DNA from: Pelagibius sp. CAU 1746
Lineage (GTDB): Bacteria > Pseudomonadota > Alphaproteobacteria > Kiloniellales > Kiloniellaceae
NCBI RefSeq assembly: GCF_039839785.1
Contig: NZ_JBDOQT010000001.1
Span: forward strand, 2,976,001-3,040,000
Direction of reading: 5' to 3'
DNA length: 64,000 nt
Position numbers and translations under genes: made by a program. The notes under the pieces are model-generated. The model was not told the DNA's origin. It did not search any database and saw only the letters and a program-made list of their open reading frames with translations. This document shows positions 27,539 to 39,276 of this stretch, in pieces (the first letter of the stretch is position 1; each line of letters begins with the position of its first letter).

Positions 27539-28825
27539 ATGCTGCAGGACAAGGACCGCATCTTCACCAATCTCTACGGCCAGGACGACTGGGCCCTGGC
27601 CGGGGCCAAGCGCCGCGGGGTCTGGGACAACACCAAGGCCCTGCTGGAGCTGGGCCGCGACAACATCGTCGAGCAGATCAAGGAATCGGGCCTGCGCGGG
27701 CGCGGCGGCGCCGGCTTCCCGACCGGCCTGAAGTGGTCTTTCATGCCCAAGGACCGCGGCGACCGCCCGGCCTATCTGGTGGTCAACGCCGACGAGTCCG
27801 AGCCGGGGTCCTGCAAGGACCGCGAGATCCTGCGCAACGACCCGCACCGTCTGCTGGAAGGCTGCCTGGTGGCCGGCTTCGCCATGGGCGCTTCGGCCTG
27901 CTACATCTACATCCGCGGCGAGTACTATCACGAGAGCTCGCAGATCCAGAAGGCCATCGACGAGGCTTATGACGCGGGGCTGATCGGCAAGAACGCCTGC
28001 GGCAGCGGCTACGACTACGACATCTATCTGCACCGCGGCGCCGGCGCCTACATCTGCGGCGAGGAAACCGCGCTGCTGGAAAGCCTGGAAGGCAAGAAGG
28101 GCCAGCCGCGCCTGAAGCCGCCTTTTCCGGCGGCCTGCGGCCTCTACGGCTGCCCGACCACCATCAACAATGTCGAGACCATCGCCGTCACGCCGGAGAT
28201 TCTGCGCCGCGGCGTTTCCTGGTGGAGCGGCTTCGGCCGGCCCAACAACACCGGCACCAAGATCTTCTCGATCTCGGGCCACGTGAACAAGCCGCTGAAC
28301 GTGGAAGAAGAGATGAGCATCCCCTTGAAGGAGCTCATCGAAAAACACGCCGGCGGCGTCATCGGCGGCTGGGACAACCTGCTGGCGGTGATCCCGGGCG
28401 GCTCCTCGGTGCCCTGTCTGCCGGCCTCGACCTGCTCGAACATCCTCATGGACTTCGATTCGCTGCGCGAGGCCCAGTCGGGCCTCGGCACCGCGGCGGT
28501 CATCGTCATGGACAAGTCGACGGACATCGTCGAGGCCATCGCCCGGCTGTCGCACTTCTACATGCACGAGAGCTGCGGCCAGTGCACGCCCTGCCGCGAA
28601 GGCACGGGCTGGATGTACCGGGTGATGACCCGCCTGGTGCGCGGCGAGGCGGAGTTGGAAGAAATCGATACGCTGCTGGATGTGACCTATCAGGTCGAAG
28701 GGCACACCATCTGCGCGCTCGGCGATGCCGCGGCCTGGCCGATCCAGGGCCTGCTGCGCCACTTCCGCCCGGAAGTGGAACGCCGCATCAAGGAGCGTAA
28801 GCAGTCCATGGCGGCAGCGGAGTAG
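27539..28825 (+). CDS. nuoF: NADH-quinone oxidoreductase subunit F
   Basis: A 428-residue 51-kDa subunit that oxidises NADH. It binds NADH and FMN through [16 protein letters not shown] (about 57-72) and [14 protein letters not shown], and cluster N3 through [11 protein letters not shown] plus a later Cys in HTICALGD. It starts at the base after the nuoE TAG stop and is followed by nuoG after 11 bases, so the three NADH-module genes E, F, G stay together. Confidence 0.98.
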   Translation: MLQDKDRIFTNLYGQDDWALAGAKRRGVWDNTKALLELGRDNIVEQIKESGLRGRGGAGFPTGLKWSFMPKDRGDRPAYLVVNADESEPGSCKDREILRNDPHRLLEGCLVAGFAMGASACYIYIRGEYYHESSQIQKAIDEAYDAGLIGKNACGSGYDYDIYLHRGAGAYICGEETALLESLEGKKGQPRLKPPFPAACGLYGCPTTINNVETIAVTPEILRRGVSWWSGFGRPNNTGTKIFSISGHVNKPLNVEEEMSIPLKELIEKHAGGVIGGWDNLLAVIPGGSSVPCLPASTCSNILMDFDSLREAQSGLGTAAVIVMDKSTDIVEAIARLSHFYMHESCGQCTPCREGTGWMYRVMTRLVRGEAELEEIDTLLDVTYQVEGHTICALGDAAAWPIQGLLRHFRPEVERRIKERKQSMAAAE

Positions 28826-28836
28826 GGGAACAAGCG

Positions 28837-30912
28837 ATGCCGAAGCTGACGATCGACGGCAAGGAGATCGAAGTCGCGGACGGCCTGTCCGTCCTGCAGG
28901 CCTGCGAACTCGCCGGGGTCGAAATCCCGCGTTTCTGCTATCACGACCGCCTCTCGGTGGCCGGCAATTGCCGCATGTGCCTGGTGGAGATGGAACGCGC
29001 GCCCAAGCCGATCGCTTCCTGCGCCATGCCGGTGGGCGAGGGGATGGTCATCAAGACCGACACCGACAAGGTGAAGAAGGCGCGTAACGGCGTCATGGAG
29101 TTCCTGCTGATCAACCATCCGCTCGACTGCCCGATCTGCGACCAGGGCGGCGAGTGCGACCTGCAGGACCAGGCCATGGCCTACGGTTTCGACCGCAGCC
29201 GCTATGACGAGAACAAGCGCGCGGTCTCCGAGAAGTACATGGGCCCGCTGATCAAGACGATCATGACCCGCTGCATCCAATGCACCCGCTGCGTGCGTTT
29301 CGCCACCGAGATCGCCGGCGTCGAGGAAATCGGTTTGGTGAACCGCGGCGAGCACGCCGAGATCACCACCCTGGAACAGGCCATCGATTCCGAGCTCTCG
29401 GGCAATCTCGTCGACGTCTGCCCGGTGGGCGCGCTGACATCGAAGCCTTACGCCTTCGTGGCCCGGCCCTGGGAACTGCGCAAGACGGACTCGATCGACG
29501 TGCTGGACGCGGTGGGGTCCAACATCCGCGTCGACACCCGTGGGCGCGAAGTGATGCGCGTGTTGCCCCGCCTGCACGAGGACATCAACGAGGAATGGAT
29601 CAACGACAAGACCCGCCACGCCTGTGACGGGCTGTCGCGCCAGCGCCTCGACCGGCCCTATCTGCGCAACCAGTCGGGCCGCCTGGAGGCCGTTTCCTGG
29701 AATGTCGCCTTCAAGGCCATCGCCAAGCGCCTGAGCGGCCTTTCCGGCGACAAGATCGCCGCCATCGCCGGCGACCTCTGCGACGCCGAGTCCATGCTGG
29801 CGCTGAAGGACCTCATGGCCGGGCTGGGTTCTCCCAACCTGGACTGCCGCCAGGACGGGGCCAAGATCGACGCCTCCTGCCGCGCCGGCTACATCTTCAA
29901 CAGCTCCATCGCCGGCATCGAGTCCGCCGATGCGATCCTTATCGTCGGCGCCAACCCGCGTTGGGAAGCGGCGATGGTCAACGCCCGCCTGCGCAAGCGC
30001 TTCCTTCAGGGCGGCGTGAAGATCGGCCTCATCGGCCAGCAGGTCGACTTGACCTACGGCTACGACTACCTGGGCGCCGGGGCCGAGAGCCTGGCGGAGA
30101 TCGCCGAGGGCAAAAGCGCCTTCGCCGAGGTGCTGCGGAAGGCCGAGCGGCCGATGATCATTCTCGGCATGGGGGCGCTGGCGCGCGCCGACGGCGCCGC
30201 GGTGCTGGCCGCCGCGCGCAAGATCGCCGAGAGCAGCGGCATGGTTTCAGATACCTGGAACGGCTTCAACGTGCTGCACACCGCGGCGGCGCGGGTCGGC
30301 GGCCTGGACCTCGGCTTCCTGCCGGGCGAGGGCGGGCGCGACACCGACGCCATTCTCGCCGGCTGCGAGGAGGGCGCCATCGAGGCGCTCTTCCTGCTGG
30401 GCGCCGACGAGCTCGACATGGGCCGTCTGGGCGAGGCGGGCAAGGGACCCTTCGTGATCTACCAGGGCCACCACGGCGATGCCGGCGCGCACCGTGCCGA
30501 CGTGATCCTGCCGGGCGCAGCCTACACGGAAAAGAATGCCACCTACGTGAACACCGAGGGACGGGTGCAGCTCGCCCGCCTGGCGGCCTTCCCGCCGGGC
30601 GAGGCGCGCGAGGACTGGACCATTCTCCGGGCGTTGTCCGAGGTGGTGGGTAAGCGGCTGCCTTACGATAACCTGGGCGAGGTCCGCCAACGGCTGATCG
30701 AGATCAACCCGGTCTTCGCCGCGGTGGATCAGGTCGAGGCAGCCGCCTGGGGCGATTTCGGTAAGGAAGGCAAGATGGAGGCGACACCCTTCACCTCGCC
30801 GGTGGGGGTGTTCTACATGACCGACCCGATCAGCCGTGCTTCCGAGACCATGGCGCAGTGTACAGAGGCCTTCTCGCTTGGCGTCAGGAAGGGGACCGGC
30901 ACTCATGGCTGA
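28837..30912 (+). CDS. nuoG: NADH-quinone oxidoreductase subunit G
   Basis: A 691-residue 75-kDa subunit. The N-terminal ferredoxin domain (1-80) binds N1b through [18 protein letters not shown] and a further Cys in IASCAMPV. The His-Cys ligands of N5 are in [19 protein letters not shown], and N4 is bound by [11 protein letters not shown] with CPVGAL. A molybdopterin-oxidoreductase-like domain without cofactor follows (about 220-610). It is the short alphaproteobacterial/mitochondrial form rather than the 900-residue E. coli form. Its 3' end overlaps nuoH by 8 bases. Confidence 0.97.
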   Translation: MPKLTIDGKEIEVADGLSVLQACELAGVEIPRFCYHDRLSVAGNCRMCLVEMERAPKPIASCAMPVGEGMVIKTDTDKVKKARNGVMEFLLINHPLDCPICDQGGECDLQDQAMAYGFDRSRYDENKRAVSEKYMGPLIKTIMTRCIQCTRCVRFATEIAGVEEIGLVNRGEHAEITTLEQAIDSELSGNLVDVCPVGALTSKPYAFVARPWELRKTDSIDVLDAVGSNIRVDTRGREVMRVLPRLHEDINEEWINDKTRHACDGLSRQRLDRPYLRNQSGRLEAVSWNVAFKAIAKRLSGLSGDKIAAIAGDLCDAESMLALKDLMAGLGSPNLDCRQDGAKIDASCRAGYIFNSSIAGIESADAILIVGANPRWEAAMVNARLRKRFLQGGVKIGLIGQQVDLTYGYDYLGAGAESLAEIAEGKSAFAEVLRKAERPMIILGMGALARADGAAVLAAARKIAESSGMVSDTWNGFNVLHTAAARVGGLDLGFLPGEGGRDTDAILAGCEEGAIEALFLLGADELDMGRLGEAGKGPFVIYQGHHGDAGAHRADVILPGAAYTEKNATYVNTEGRVQLARLAAFPPGEAREDWTILRALSEVVGKRLPYDNLGEVRQRLIEINPVFAAVDQVEAAAWGDFGKEGKMEATPFTSPVGVFYMTDPISRASETMAQCTEAFSLGVRKGTGTHG

Positions 30913-31957
30913 CATGTTCGATCTGGCCTACGCCTGGCTCCTCAACGATCCCATCGGCCAGGCGACTTACATCCTGATCAAGATCGTTGCGATTCTCATC
31001 CCGCTGTTGCTTTCGGTGGCCTACCTGACCTACGCGGAGCGCAAGGTCATCGCGGCCATGCAGCTACGCAAGGGGCCCAACGTGGTCGGGCCCTTCGGCC
31101 TGCTGCAGCCCATCGCCGATGCGGTGAAGCTGCTGTTCAAGGAAACCATTCTGCCGTCGGGCGCCAACCGCATCGTTTTCCTCATGGCGCCGATGCTGAC
31201 CTTCATCCTGGCGATGATCGGCTGGGCGGTGATCCCCTTCGACGCGGGCCTGGTGCTGGCCGATATCAACGTTGGCATTCTCTATCTCTTCGCCATCTCC
31301 TCGCTGGGCGTCTACGGCGTCATCATGGCGGGCTGGGCTTCCAACTCGAAGTATCCCTTCCTCGGCGCCCTGCGCTCGGCCGCGCAGATGGTGTCTTACG
31401 AAGTCTCCATGGGCTTCGTCATCATCACCGTGCTGCTGCTGGTGGGCTCGCTGAACCTTTCCGACATCGTGATGGCGCAGCAGGGCGACTACGGCCTGTT
31501 CAGCTGGTTCTGGCTGCCCATGCTGCCGATGTTCGTCATCTTCTTCATCTCGGTGCTGGCGGAGACCAACCGCTCGCCCTTCGACCTGCCGGAAGGCGAG
31601 TCGGAGCTGGTGGCCGGCTTCTTCGTCGAATACTCCTCGATGACCTTCGCCCTGTTCTTCCTGGGCGAATACGCCAACATGATCCTGATGAGCGCGATGA
31701 CTGCGATCCTGTTCCTCGGCGGCTGGCTGCCGCCGGTGGACATCGCGCCCTTTACCTGGATCCCGGGGCCGATCTGGCTGATCGCGAAGATCTGCGTGGT
31801 CCTGTTCTTCTTCCTTTGGGTGCGGGCGACCTTCCCGCGCTACCGCTACGACCAGCTCATGCGTCTGGGCTGGAAGGTGTTCCTCCCATTCTCGCTGTTC
31901 TGGGTGGTGCTGACCGCCGGCGTGCTGGTGGCTTTCGACTGGGTGCCGAACACATGA
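30905..31957 (+). CDS. nuoH: NADH-quinone oxidoreductase subunit H
   Basis: A 350-residue membrane subunit (ND1) at the junction of the two arms and the quinone tunnel. About eight helices are visible. Signature segments are [38 protein letters not shown] (about 42-80) and [21 protein letters not shown]. The start at ATG 30905 overlaps nuoG by 8 bases; the open frame upstream lies inside nuoG and is not coding. Confidence 0.97.
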   Translation: MADMFDLAYAWLLNDPIGQATYILIKIVAILIPLLLSVAYLTYAERKVIAAMQLRKGPNVVGPFGLLQPIADAVKLLFKETILPSGANRIVFLMAPMLTFILAMIGWAVIPFDAGLVLADINVGILYLFAISSLGVYGVIMAGWASNSKYPFLGALRSAAQMVSYEVSMGFVIITVLLLVGSLNLSDIVMAQQGDYGLFSWFWLPMLPMFVIFFISVLAETNRSPFDLPEGESELVAGFFVEYSSMTFALFFLGEYANMILMSAMTAILFLGGWLPPVDIAPFTWIPGPIWLIAKICVVLFFFLWVRATFPRYRYDQLMRLGWKVFLPFSLFWVVLTAGVLVAFDWVPNT

Positions 31958-31973
31958 CGGCAGGAGACTAGAT

Positions 31974-32462
31974 ATGGGCATGATCGACCGTGGCCTGCGC
32001 AGCCTTCTGCTCAGCGAGCTCTTTTCGGGCATGTCGCTGACCCTGCGCTATTTCTTCAAGCCGAAGGTGACGCTGAACTACCCCTATGAGAAGGGGCCGC
32101 TGAGTCCGCGCTTTCGCGGTGAGCACGCGCTGCGGCGCTATCCCAACGGGGAAGAGCGCTGCATCGCCTGCAAGCTCTGCGAGGCGATCTGCCCGGCTCA
32201 GGCCATCACCATCGAGGCGGAGCCGCGCGACGACGGCAGCCGGCGCACCACGCGCTACGACATCGATATGACGAAGTGCATCTACTGCGGCTTCTGCCAG
32301 GAAGCCTGCCCGGTGGACGCCATCGTCGAGGGGCCGAATTTCGAGTTCGCCACGGAAACCCGCGAAGAGCTGTTCTACAACAAGGAAAAGCTGCTCGCGA
32401 ACGGTGACCGCTGGGAACCCGAGATCGCCCAGAACCTGGAGCTTGATGCGCCCTATCGCTGA
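31974..32462 (+). CDS. nuoI: NADH-quinone oxidoreductase subunit I
   Basis: A 162-residue TYKY subunit with two [4Fe-4S] clusters (N6a, N6b). The ligands lie in [12 protein letters not shown] and [15 protein letters not shown]. An N-terminal amphipathic stretch ([30 protein letters not shown]) docks it to the membrane arm, and [11 protein letters not shown] is the usual lead-in. It starts 16 bases after nuoH. A 114-base space to nuoJ follows, the longest gap inside the operon. Confidence 0.98.
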   Translation: MGMIDRGLRSLLLSELFSGMSLTLRYFFKPKVTLNYPYEKGPLSPRFRGEHALRRYPNGEERCIACKLCEAICPAQAITIEAEPRDDGSRRTTRYDIDMTKCIYCGFCQEACPVDAIVEGPNFEFATETREELFYNKEKLLANGDRWEPEIAQNLELDAPYR

Positions 32463-32514
32463 GGCAGAAGTCCTCGAGCGACAGCGGGGCAGCGACCTGA
32501 TTGGGGGAGCAACC

Positions 32515-32580
32515 GTGCAAGTGAATCAAGAGGCTGGAATCTCTGCCGGCCGGAAGAAGGCCGGGAGGTTTGTAGCATGA
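32515..32580 (+). CDS. possible mini-ORF coupled to nuoJ
   Basis: A 21-codon frame from GTG 32515, preceded by GGGGGAG at 32503-32509 and ending in a TGA that overlaps the nuoJ ATG as ATGA (32577-32580). The same frame is open to an ATG at 32446 inside the end of nuoI (44 codons). The product would be Gln/Gly/Lys/Arg-rich and is not recognised. It may only serve to deliver ribosomes to nuoJ, or may be chance; nuoJ also has its own GGGAGG at 32563-32568. Confidence 0.3.
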   Translation: MQVNQEAGISAGRKKAGRFVA

Positions 32581-33191
32581 TCATTCAGGCCCTGGCGTTC
32601 TATCTCTTCGCCGCGGTCACCGTCGCCGCCGGCGTCATGGTGGTCAGCGCCCGCAACCCTGTACATTCGGTACTGTTCCTGATCCTCGCCTTTTTCAACT
32701 CGGCGGGGCTCTTCGTGCTGATGGGCGCCGAGTTTCTAGCCATGATCCTGGTGGTCGTCTACGTCGGCGCCGTGGCGGTGCTGTTCCTCTTCGTGGTCAT
32801 GATGCTGGATATCAACTTCGTGCGCATGCGCGAGGGCTTCCTTCAGTACCTGCCCCTGGGGGGAATGATCGGGCTGATCCTGCTGGTCGAGCTCGTCATG
32901 GTGGGCGGCGCCTGGGTCGTCTCGCCGGCTGCCGAGACGGCGGCTCTGCACCCGACGGCCCCGGCCGGCGACCTGCACAACACGCGCGCGCTCGGCGGGG
33001 TCATCTACACCGACTACATCTATCTCTTCCAGGCGGCCGGTCTGGTGCTGCTGGTCGCCATGATCGGCGCCATCGTGCTCACCCTGCGTCAGCGTGAGGG
33101 CGTTCGCCGGCAGTCGATCGCCAAGCAGGTCTCGCGCAGCCGCGCCGAGTCGGTCGAGATCAAGCAGGTTCCCAGCCGGAGCGGGGTATAG
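32577..33191 (+). CDS. nuoJ: NADH-quinone oxidoreductase subunit J
   Basis: A 204-residue membrane subunit (ND6) with five helices. The conserved segment [32 protein letters not shown] (about 48-80) is the family hallmark and includes the pi-bulge region. The C-terminal 35 residues are a basic cytoplasmic tail ([20 protein letters not shown]). It starts 114 bases after nuoI and ends just 4 bases before nuoK. Confidence 0.97.
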   Translation: MIIQALAFYLFAAVTVAAGVMVVSARNPVHSVLFLILAFFNSAGLFVLMGAEFLAMILVVVYVGAVAVLFLFVVMMLDINFVRMREGFLQYLPLGGMIGLILLVELVMVGGAWVVSPAAETAALHPTAPAGDLHNTRALGGVIYTDYIYLFQAAGLVLLVAMIGAIVLTLRQREGVRRQSIAKQVSRSRAESVEIKQVPSRSGV

Positions 33192-33195
33192 AGCT

Positions 33196-33507
33196 ATGTT
33201 CGAGATCGGCCTTGGGCACTACCTGACCGTTGCCGCGATCCTCTTTACCCTGGGGATCTTCGGCATCTTCCTGAACCGTAAGAACGTCATCATCATCCTC
33301 ATGTCCATCGAGCTGATGCTGCTGGCGGTAAACATCAACTTCGTGGCCTTTTCGACTCACCTGCAGGATCTGGTCGGACAGATCTTCGCGCTCTTCGTCC
33401 TCACCGTCGCGGCCGCAGAGGCGGCCATCGGCCTGGCGATCCTGGTGGTCTTTTTCCGCAACCGGGGCTCCATCGAAGTCGAAGACATCAACATGATGAA
33501 GGGCTAG
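33196..33507 (+). CDS. nuoK: NADH-quinone oxidoreductase subunit K
   Basis: A 103-residue three-helix membrane subunit (ND4L). The buried carboxylates of the proton path are present: Glu in [15 protein letters not shown] and Glu in [12 protein letters not shown]. Length is standard. ATG 33196 fits the family; the earlier open frame lies within nuoJ. Confidence 0.97.
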   Translation: MFEIGLGHYLTVAAILFTLGIFGIFLNRKNVIIILMSIELMLLAVNINFVAFSTHLQDLVGQIFALFVLTVAAAEAAIGLAILVVFFRNRGSIEVEDINMMKG

Positions 33508-33522
33508 GGGAAGGCCGCTCTC

Positions 33523-35469
33523 ATGGATCAACTTATCGTCCTGCTGCCGCTGCTCGGCGCCATCATCGCCGGGTTCTTCGGGCGCCTGATCGGCGACCGC
33601 GCCTCCATGTACGTCTCCAGCGGTCTGCTGCTGGTTTCGGCGGTGCTGTCCTGCGTCGTCTTCTACGACGTGGCCTTCGCCCACAACGCGCGGGTAACGG
33701 AACTCTTCACCTGGATCGATTCCGGCACCTTCGAAGTGAGCTGGGCGCTGAAGGTGGACACCCTGACGGCCGTGATGCTGGTGGTCGTGACCGGCGTGTC
33801 ATCCATGGTCCACGTCTACTCCATCGGCTACATGTCGCACGACAATGCCAAGCCGCGCTTCTTCGCCTACCTCAGCCTCTTCACCTTCTTCATGCTGATG
33901 CTGGTGACCGCGGACAACTTCGTGCAGATGTTCTTCGGTTGGGAGGGCGTCGGCCTGGCCTCCTATCTGCTGATCGGCTTCTGGTACGAGCGGCCCAGCG
34001 CCTGCGCCGCCGCCATTAAGGCCTTCCTCGTGAACCGCGTGGGCGACATCGGCTTCGCGCTCGGCATCTGCGGTGCCTTCGTGCTGTTCGGTACTGCCGG
34101 CTTCGACCAGGTCTTCGCTTCCGTGCCGGGCATGGCCGAGGCCCAGTTCGAGGCCTTCGGCATCTCCGGCCATGCGCTGACCATCATCTGCATCCTGCTG
34201 TTCATCGGCGCCATGGGTAAGTCGGCGCAGTTGGGCCTGCACACCTGGCTGCCGGACGCCATGGAGGGCCCGACCCCGGTCTCCGCCCTGATCCATGCCG
34301 CGACCATGGTGACCGCCGGCGTCTTCATGGTGGCGCGCCTCTCGCCGATGTTCGAATATGCCCCCACGGCGCTGGAGCTGGTGACCTACGTCGGCGCGTT
34401 GACCGCCTTCTTCGCCGCCTCGGTCGGCCTGACCCAGAACGACATCAAGCGGGTCATCGCCTATTCGACCTGTTCGCAGCTCGGCTACATGTTCTTCGCT
34501 CTCGGCGTCTCGGCCTATTCGGCGGGCATCTTTCACCTGATGACCCACGCCTTCTTCAAGGCACTGCTGTTCCTGGGCGCCGGTTCGGTGATCCATGCCA
34601 TGTCGGACGAGCAGGACATGCGCAGGATGGGCGGCATCTACAAGCTGATCCCGGGAACCTACTTGCTGATGTGGATCGGCACCATCGCGCTGCTGGGCAT
34701 CGGCATCCCCGGCGTCTTCGGTTTCGCCGGTTTCTATTCCAAGGACATCGTGGTGGAGGCCGCCTACGCCTCGCAGACCACGCACGGCACCTTCGCCTTC
34801 GTCATGGGCGTGGTGGCGGCCTTCATGACGGCCTTCTATTCCTGCCGCCTGATGTTCATGACTTTCCACGGCACGCCGCGCGCTTCCAAGGAGGTCATGT
34901 CGCACGTGCACGAGTCGCCACAGGTCATGCTGGTGCCGCTTTATGTACTGGCCTTCGGCGCGGTCTTCGCGGGCCTGGCCGCCTACGAATACTTCGTCGG
35001 CCACCATATGGAAGCCTTCTGGGGCGAGGCGCTGAAAGTGCTGCCGGGCAACGACTCGGTGGAGGCGGCGCACCACGTGCCGCTGTGGGTCAAGCTTTCG
35101 CCCCTGGTCGCGGGCCTCGGCGGGATCGCCCTGGCCTATGTCTTCTACATCGCCGCACCGGCGCTGCCGGCAAAGACGGCCAAGGCGCTGCGCCCTCTCT
35201 ATCTCTTCTCGCTCAACAAGTGGTACTTCGATGAACTCTACGACCGTCTCTTCGTCCGACCGGCCCGCCTCATCGGCTTCGGCCTGTGGAAGGGCGGAGA
35301 CGGCGGCGTCATCGACCGCTTCGGCCCGGACGGCGTCGCGGCGACCACCCAGAACGCCTCGCGCCGCACCTCGCTGCTGCAAAGCGGTTACGTCTACCAC
35401 TATGCTTTCGCCATGCTGATCGGGGTCTTCGTCCTGGTCACCTGGTATTTCCTGAGTCAATTGGGGTGA
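33523..35469 (+). CDS. nuoL: NADH-quinone oxidoreductase subunit L
   Basis: A 648-residue antiporter-like subunit (ND5) at the distal end of the membrane arm. The core has [22 protein letters not shown] with the key Glu, [37 protein letters not shown] (proton-path Lys and broken helix), and a later [18 protein letters not shown]. The C-terminal part (about 510-648) contains the long lateral helix that clamps the arm and a final membrane helix. It begins 15 bases after nuoK. Confidence 0.98.
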   Translation: MDQLIVLLPLLGAIIAGFFGRLIGDRASMYVSSGLLLVSAVLSCVVFYDVAFAHNARVTELFTWIDSGTFEVSWALKVDTLTAVMLVVVTGVSSMVHVYSIGYMSHDNAKPRFFAYLSLFTFFMLMLVTADNFVQMFFGWEGVGLASYLLIGFWYERPSACAAAIKAFLVNRVGDIGFALGICGAFVLFGTAGFDQVFASVPGMAEAQFEAFGISGHALTIICILLFIGAMGKSAQLGLHTWLPDAMEGPTPVSALIHAATMVTAGVFMVARLSPMFEYAPTALELVTYVGALTAFFAASVGLTQNDIKRVIAYSTCSQLGYMFFALGVSAYSAGIFHLMTHAFFKALLFLGAGSVIHAMSDEQDMRRMGGIYKLIPGTYLLMWIGTIALLGIGIPGVFGFAGFYSKDIVVEAAYASQTTHGTFAFVMGVVAAFMTAFYSCRLMFMTFHGTPRASKEVMSHVHESPQVMLVPLYVLAFGAVFAGLAAYEYFVGHHMEAFWGEALKVLPGNDSVEAAHHVPLWVKLSPLVAGLGGIALAYVFYIAAPALPAKTAKALRPLYLFSLNKWYFDELYDRLFVRPARLIGFGLWKGGDGGVIDRFGPDGVAATTQNASRRTSLLQSGYVYHYAFAMLIGVFVLVTWYFLSQLG

Positions 35470-35476
35470 TCCAGAA

Positions 35477-37012
35477 ATGACCAGCTGGCCAATTCTTTCG
35501 ACGATCACCTTCCTGCCGCTTGCCGGCGCGCTGTGGATCCTGTTCTTCGTGCGTCACGAGGACGAGGCCCTGGCGGCCAAGAACGCCCGCTCCATGGCGC
35601 TCTGGGCGTCCTTGGTGACATTCGTCGTCTCGCTCTTCGTGTGGTTCAACTTCGACCGCACCAGCGCCGACTTCCAGTTCGTCGAGCAGGTCGAGTGGAT
35701 CCCGGCCTTCAACATCAGCTATCACATGGGTGTGGACGGCATCTCCATGATGTTCGTCCTGCTCTCCACCCTCTTGACGCCGCTCTGCGTCCTCGCGAGT
35801 TGGGATGCGGTCAAGGTCCGGGTGAAGGAGTACATGGTCGCCTTCCTGGTGCTCGAGACGCTGATGGTCGGCATGTTCTGCGCCTTGGACCTGGTGATTT
35901 TCTACGTCTTCTTCGAAGGCGTGCTGATCCCCATGTTCCTGATTATCGGTATCTGGGGCGGCGGCCGCCGGGTCTACGCGGCCTTCAAGTTCTTCCTCTA
36001 TACCCTGGCCGGTTCGGTGCTCATGCTGCTGGCGATCCTCGCCATGTACTACGACGCCGGCACCACCGATATTCCGACGCTGCTGGCCCACGGTTTTCCG
36101 GCCTCCATGCAGAAATGGCTGTGGCTGGCCTTCTTCGCCTCCTTCGCGGTGAAGGTGCCGATGTGGCCCGTGCACACCTGGCTGCCCGACGCCCACGTCG
36201 AGGCGCCGACGGCGGGCTCGGTCATCCTGGCCGGCGTCCTGCTGAAAATGGGCGGCTACGGCTTTCTGAGGTTCTCGCTGCCGATGATGCCGGAGGCCTC
36301 GGCCTTCTTCGCGCCGCTGGTGTTCTCGCTCTCCATCGTCGCCGTGATCTACACCTCCCTGGTGGCGCTCGCCCAGGAAGACATGAAAAAGCTGATCGCC
36401 TATTCCTCGGTCGCCCACATGGGCTTCGTGACCATCGGCATCTTCGTCGTCAACCAGCAGGGCATCGAAGGGGCGATCTTCCAGATGCTGTCCCACGGCG
36501 TCGTCTCGGCAGCGCTCTTCCTCTGCGTCGGCGTGATCTACGACCGCATGCATACGCGCCTGATCGAGCGCTACGACGGACTGGTCAGCCGCATGCCGGG
36601 CTATGCACTGGTTTTCATGGTTTTCATGCTGGCCTCGGTCGGCCTGCCGGGGACCAGCGGCTTCGTTGGAGAGTTCCTGGTGCTGGTTGGGGCGTTCCAG
36701 GCCAACACCTGGGTCGCCTTGCTGGCGGCCAGCGGCATGGTCCTGGGGGCGGCCTATATGCTCTACCTCTATCGGCGGATCATCTTCGGCAGGTTGACCA
36801 AGGAAGATCTCATGGCGATCCTCGACCTCAACTGGCGGGAGAAGGTGGTCTTCGCACCGCTCCTCGCGCTGGTGCTGTGGATGGGCATCTATCCGGCGTC
36901 CTTCATCGACGTGATGTCACCCTCGGTCGAACGGCTGATCGACGGTTATGAAACGGCCCTGGCGCGGGCCGAGGGGCCGACGACCCTGGCCGATCTCTGG
37001 GCGCAGCGCTAG
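35477..37012 (+). CDS. nuoM: NADH-quinone oxidoreductase subunit M
   Basis: A 511-residue antiporter-like subunit (ND4) with about 14 helices. The conserved Glu lies in [23 protein letters not shown], the proton-path Lys in [40 protein letters not shown], and the second Lys region in [19 protein letters not shown]. It starts 7 bases after nuoL. Confidence 0.98.
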   Translation: MTSWPILSTITFLPLAGALWILFFVRHEDEALAAKNARSMALWASLVTFVVSLFVWFNFDRTSADFQFVEQVEWIPAFNISYHMGVDGISMMFVLLSTLLTPLCVLASWDAVKVRVKEYMVAFLVLETLMVGMFCALDLVIFYVFFEGVLIPMFLIIGIWGGGRRVYAAFKFFLYTLAGSVLMLLAILAMYYDAGTTDIPTLLAHGFPASMQKWLWLAFFASFAVKVPMWPVHTWLPDAHVEAPTAGSVILAGVLLKMGGYGFLRFSLPMMPEASAFFAPLVFSLSIVAVIYTSLVALAQEDMKKLIAYSSVAHMGFVTIGIFVVNQQGIEGAIFQMLSHGVVSAALFLCVGVIYDRMHTRLIERYDGLVSRMPGYALVFMVFMLASVGLPGTSGFVGEFLVLVGAFQANTWVALLAASGMVLGAAYMLYLYRRIIFGRLTKEDLMAILDLNWREKVVFAPLLALVLWMGIYPASFIDVMSPSVERLIDGYETALARAEGPTTLADLWAQR

Positions 37013-37025
37013 GAAAGGCGAGAAA

Positions 37026-38468
37026 ATGTCCGACCTGAACCTCACCGCCGCGCTGCCTGAAGTCTTCCTGGCCTGCGCGGGTATGATTCTCCTGATGCTG
37101 GGAGTCTTCCGGGGCAACCAGGGCACACGCCTGGTCCTTTCGCTGACCGTTGCCTGTTTCGCCTTGGTTTTCGTCATCATCGCCGTTGCCATGGGCCGCA
37201 GCGAGAGCGCGCTTGGCGGGCTCTTCATCGCCGACGCCTTCGGCGACTTCATGAAGCTGCTGGTTCTGGTGGGGTCTGCCGTCACCCTGATCATGGCGCT
37301 GCGCTATATCGAGCGCGAGGACATGGCGCGCTTCGAATACCCCGTGCTGGTGCTCTTCGCGACGCTCGGCATGATGCTGATGATCTCGGCCAACGACATG
37401 CTGGCGCTCTACCTTGGCCTGGAGTTGCAGAGTCTTTCGCTCTACGTGGTGGCGGCCTTCCGGCGCGATCACCTGCGCTCCAGCGAGGCGGGTCTCAAGT
37501 ACTTCGTGCTGGGCGCGCTGTCCTCGGGCATGCTGCTCTACGGCATGTCGATGATCTACGGCTTCGCGGGGACGACCTCCTTCGACGGTCTTGCGGCCCA
37601 GTTTTCCGCCGGGCAGACGCCTTCTCTGGGCCTGATCGTCGGCATCGTCTTCCTTTCCGCCGGCCTCGCCTTCAAGATTTCCGCCGTGCCCTTCCACATG
37701 TGGACACCGGACGTCTATGAAGGGGCGCCGACGCCGGTCACCGCCTTTTTCGCCACGGCCCCCAAGGTAGCGGCCATGGCGCTGATCGTGCGCGTCATGA
37801 TCGGCCCCTTCGGCGACCTGGTGGACCAATGGCAGCAGATTTTCTGGTTCGTTTCCGTCGCCTCCATGATCCTCGGCGCCCTCGCGGCCATCAGTCAGAC
37901 CAATATCAAACGTCTGATGGCCTACAGTTCCATCGGCCATATCGGCTACGCACTGATCGGCCTGGCCGCCGGCACGGAAGAGGGCGTCAACGGCATCCTG
38001 CTGTACCTGACGATTTATATCGTCATGAACCTGGGCACCTTCGCCTGCATCCTCTGCATGCGTCAGAAGGATGTCATGGTCGAACGGATCGAAGATCTGA
38101 AGGGCCTCAGCAAGACCAACCCCGGCATGGCCCTGGCGCTGGCGATTTTCATGTTCTCCATGGCCGGCATCCCGCCGCTGGTCGGCTTCTTCGGCAAGTT
38201 CTACATCTTCCTTGCAGCCATCGAGGCACAGCTCTACGTGCTGGCGGTGATCGGCGTGCTCTCCTCGGTGATCGGCGCTTTCTACTATCTGCGCATCGTC
38301 AAGCTGATGTATTTCGACGATCCGATCGAAGCTTTCGACCGCCCCATAGGGCGGGAGATGACCGTCATCCTGGTCGGCACGAGCTTGGTGATCATCCTGT
38401 TGACGGTGGGCATCGCCCCGCTGCTTGACGGGACGGCCATGGCGGCGGCGTCGCTGTTCCCCGGATGA
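37026..38468 (+). CDS. nuoN: NADH-quinone oxidoreductase subunit N
   Basis: A 480-residue antiporter-like subunit (ND2). The motifs are [21 protein letters not shown] (Glu), [36 protein letters not shown] (Lys) and [22 protein letters not shown]. It is the last nuo gene. Its TGA overlaps the birA ATG by four bases (ATGA, 38465-38468), so complex I translation runs on into biotin ligase. The frame is open to 36948 inside nuoM; ATG 37026 follows GAGAAA and fits the family. Confidence 0.97.
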   Translation: MSDLNLTAALPEVFLACAGMILLMLGVFRGNQGTRLVLSLTVACFALVFVIIAVAMGRSESALGGLFIADAFGDFMKLLVLVGSAVTLIMALRYIEREDMARFEYPVLVLFATLGMMLMISANDMLALYLGLELQSLSLYVVAAFRRDHLRSSEAGLKYFVLGALSSGMLLYGMSMIYGFAGTTSFDGLAAQFSAGQTPSLGLIVGIVFLSAGLAFKISAVPFHMWTPDVYEGAPTPVTAFFATAPKVAAMALIVRVMIGPFGDLVDQWQQIFWFVSVASMILGALAAISQTNIKRLMAYSSIGHIGYALIGLAAGTEEGVNGILLYLTIYIVMNLGTFACILCMRQKDVMVERIEDLKGLSKTNPGMALALAIFMFSMAGIPPLVGFFGKFYIFLAAIEAQLYVLAVIGVLSSVIGAFYYLRIVKLMYFDDPIEAFDRPIGREMTVILVGTSLVIILLTVGIAPLLDGTAMAAASLFPG

Positions 38469-39250
38469 TCCCGGAACCGGACCGGAACCGCACACCGCGT
38501 CTGCCGCCAGCCTATCGGCTGGTGGCGCTGGAAGAAGTCGACAGCACCAACCGGGAGGCCAAGCGGCTTGCCTCGGAGGGCGCCGAGGACGGCACCTTGG
38601 TCTGGGCGCGCTGCCAGACCGGCGGTTACGGCCGGCAGGGCCGCAGTTGGGCCAGCGCTTCGGGCAACCTCTTCCTGTCGCTGATCGTGCGTCCCGACTG
38701 CCCTTTGTCGACGGCAGCGCAGTTCAGCTTCATTGCCGCCGTGGCTCTCGGCGACGCCATCGGCAGCGTTGCGCCGCCGCTGATCGAAGTCACTTACAAG
38801 TGGCCGAACGACGTGCTGCTGAACGGACGCAAGGCGGCCGGCATCCTGCTCGAATCCAACGGCGATGCCGGACAGAACCTGGACTGGCTGGTGATCGGCA
38901 TCGGCGCCAACGTAGCGTCCTATCCGTCGGAAACCCGCCTGCCGGCGACCAGCCTGCATTTCGAGGGCTGCCCGCCCAGCGTCTCGGCGGTTGACCTGCT
39001 GGAAGCCTTCGCCCGCCATATGCTGTCCTGGGTCAACATCTGGCTCGACGATGGCTTCGAGCCGGTGCGCCAGGCCTGGCTGCGCCACGCCCAGGGCCTT
39101 AAGGAGCGGATCGAGGTGCGGCTGCCGGGCGAGACCCTGCACGGCACCTTCACCGGCCTGGATGGCGACGGGACCCTGCTGCTGGCCCTGGCGGACGGCA
39201 GCACGCGGCGCATCGCCGCCGGCGAAGTCTACCTGCCGGGCGAAGGCTGA
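38465..39250 (+). CDS. birA: biotin--[acetyl-CoA-carboxylase] ligase
   Basis: A 261-residue biotin protein ligase that activates biotin with ATP and attaches it to carboxyl-carrier proteins. The catalytic domain has [14 protein letters not shown], the biotinyl-AMP loop [31 protein letters not shown] and the C-terminal SH3-like domain ending AAGEVYL. There is no N-terminal helix-turn-helix, so it is a monofunctional ligase that does not repress transcription (class I). It is translationally coupled to nuoN, an arrangement common in alphaproteobacteria. Confidence 0.95.
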   Translation: MIPEPDRNRTPRLPPAYRLVALEEVDSTNREAKRLASEGAEDGTLVWARCQTGGYGRQGRSWASASGNLFLSLIVRPDCPLSTAAQFSFIAAVALGDAIGSVAPPLIEVTYKWPNDVLLNGRKAAGILLESNGDAGQNLDWLVIGIGANVASYPSETRLPATSLHFEGCPPSVSAVDLLEAFARHMLSWVNIWLDDGFEPVRQAWLRHAQGLKERIEVRLPGETLHGTFTGLDGDGTLLLALADGSTRRIAAGEVYLPGEG

Positions 39251-39276
39251 GGGCCGGGAAGGGAAGGGGCACCGCC

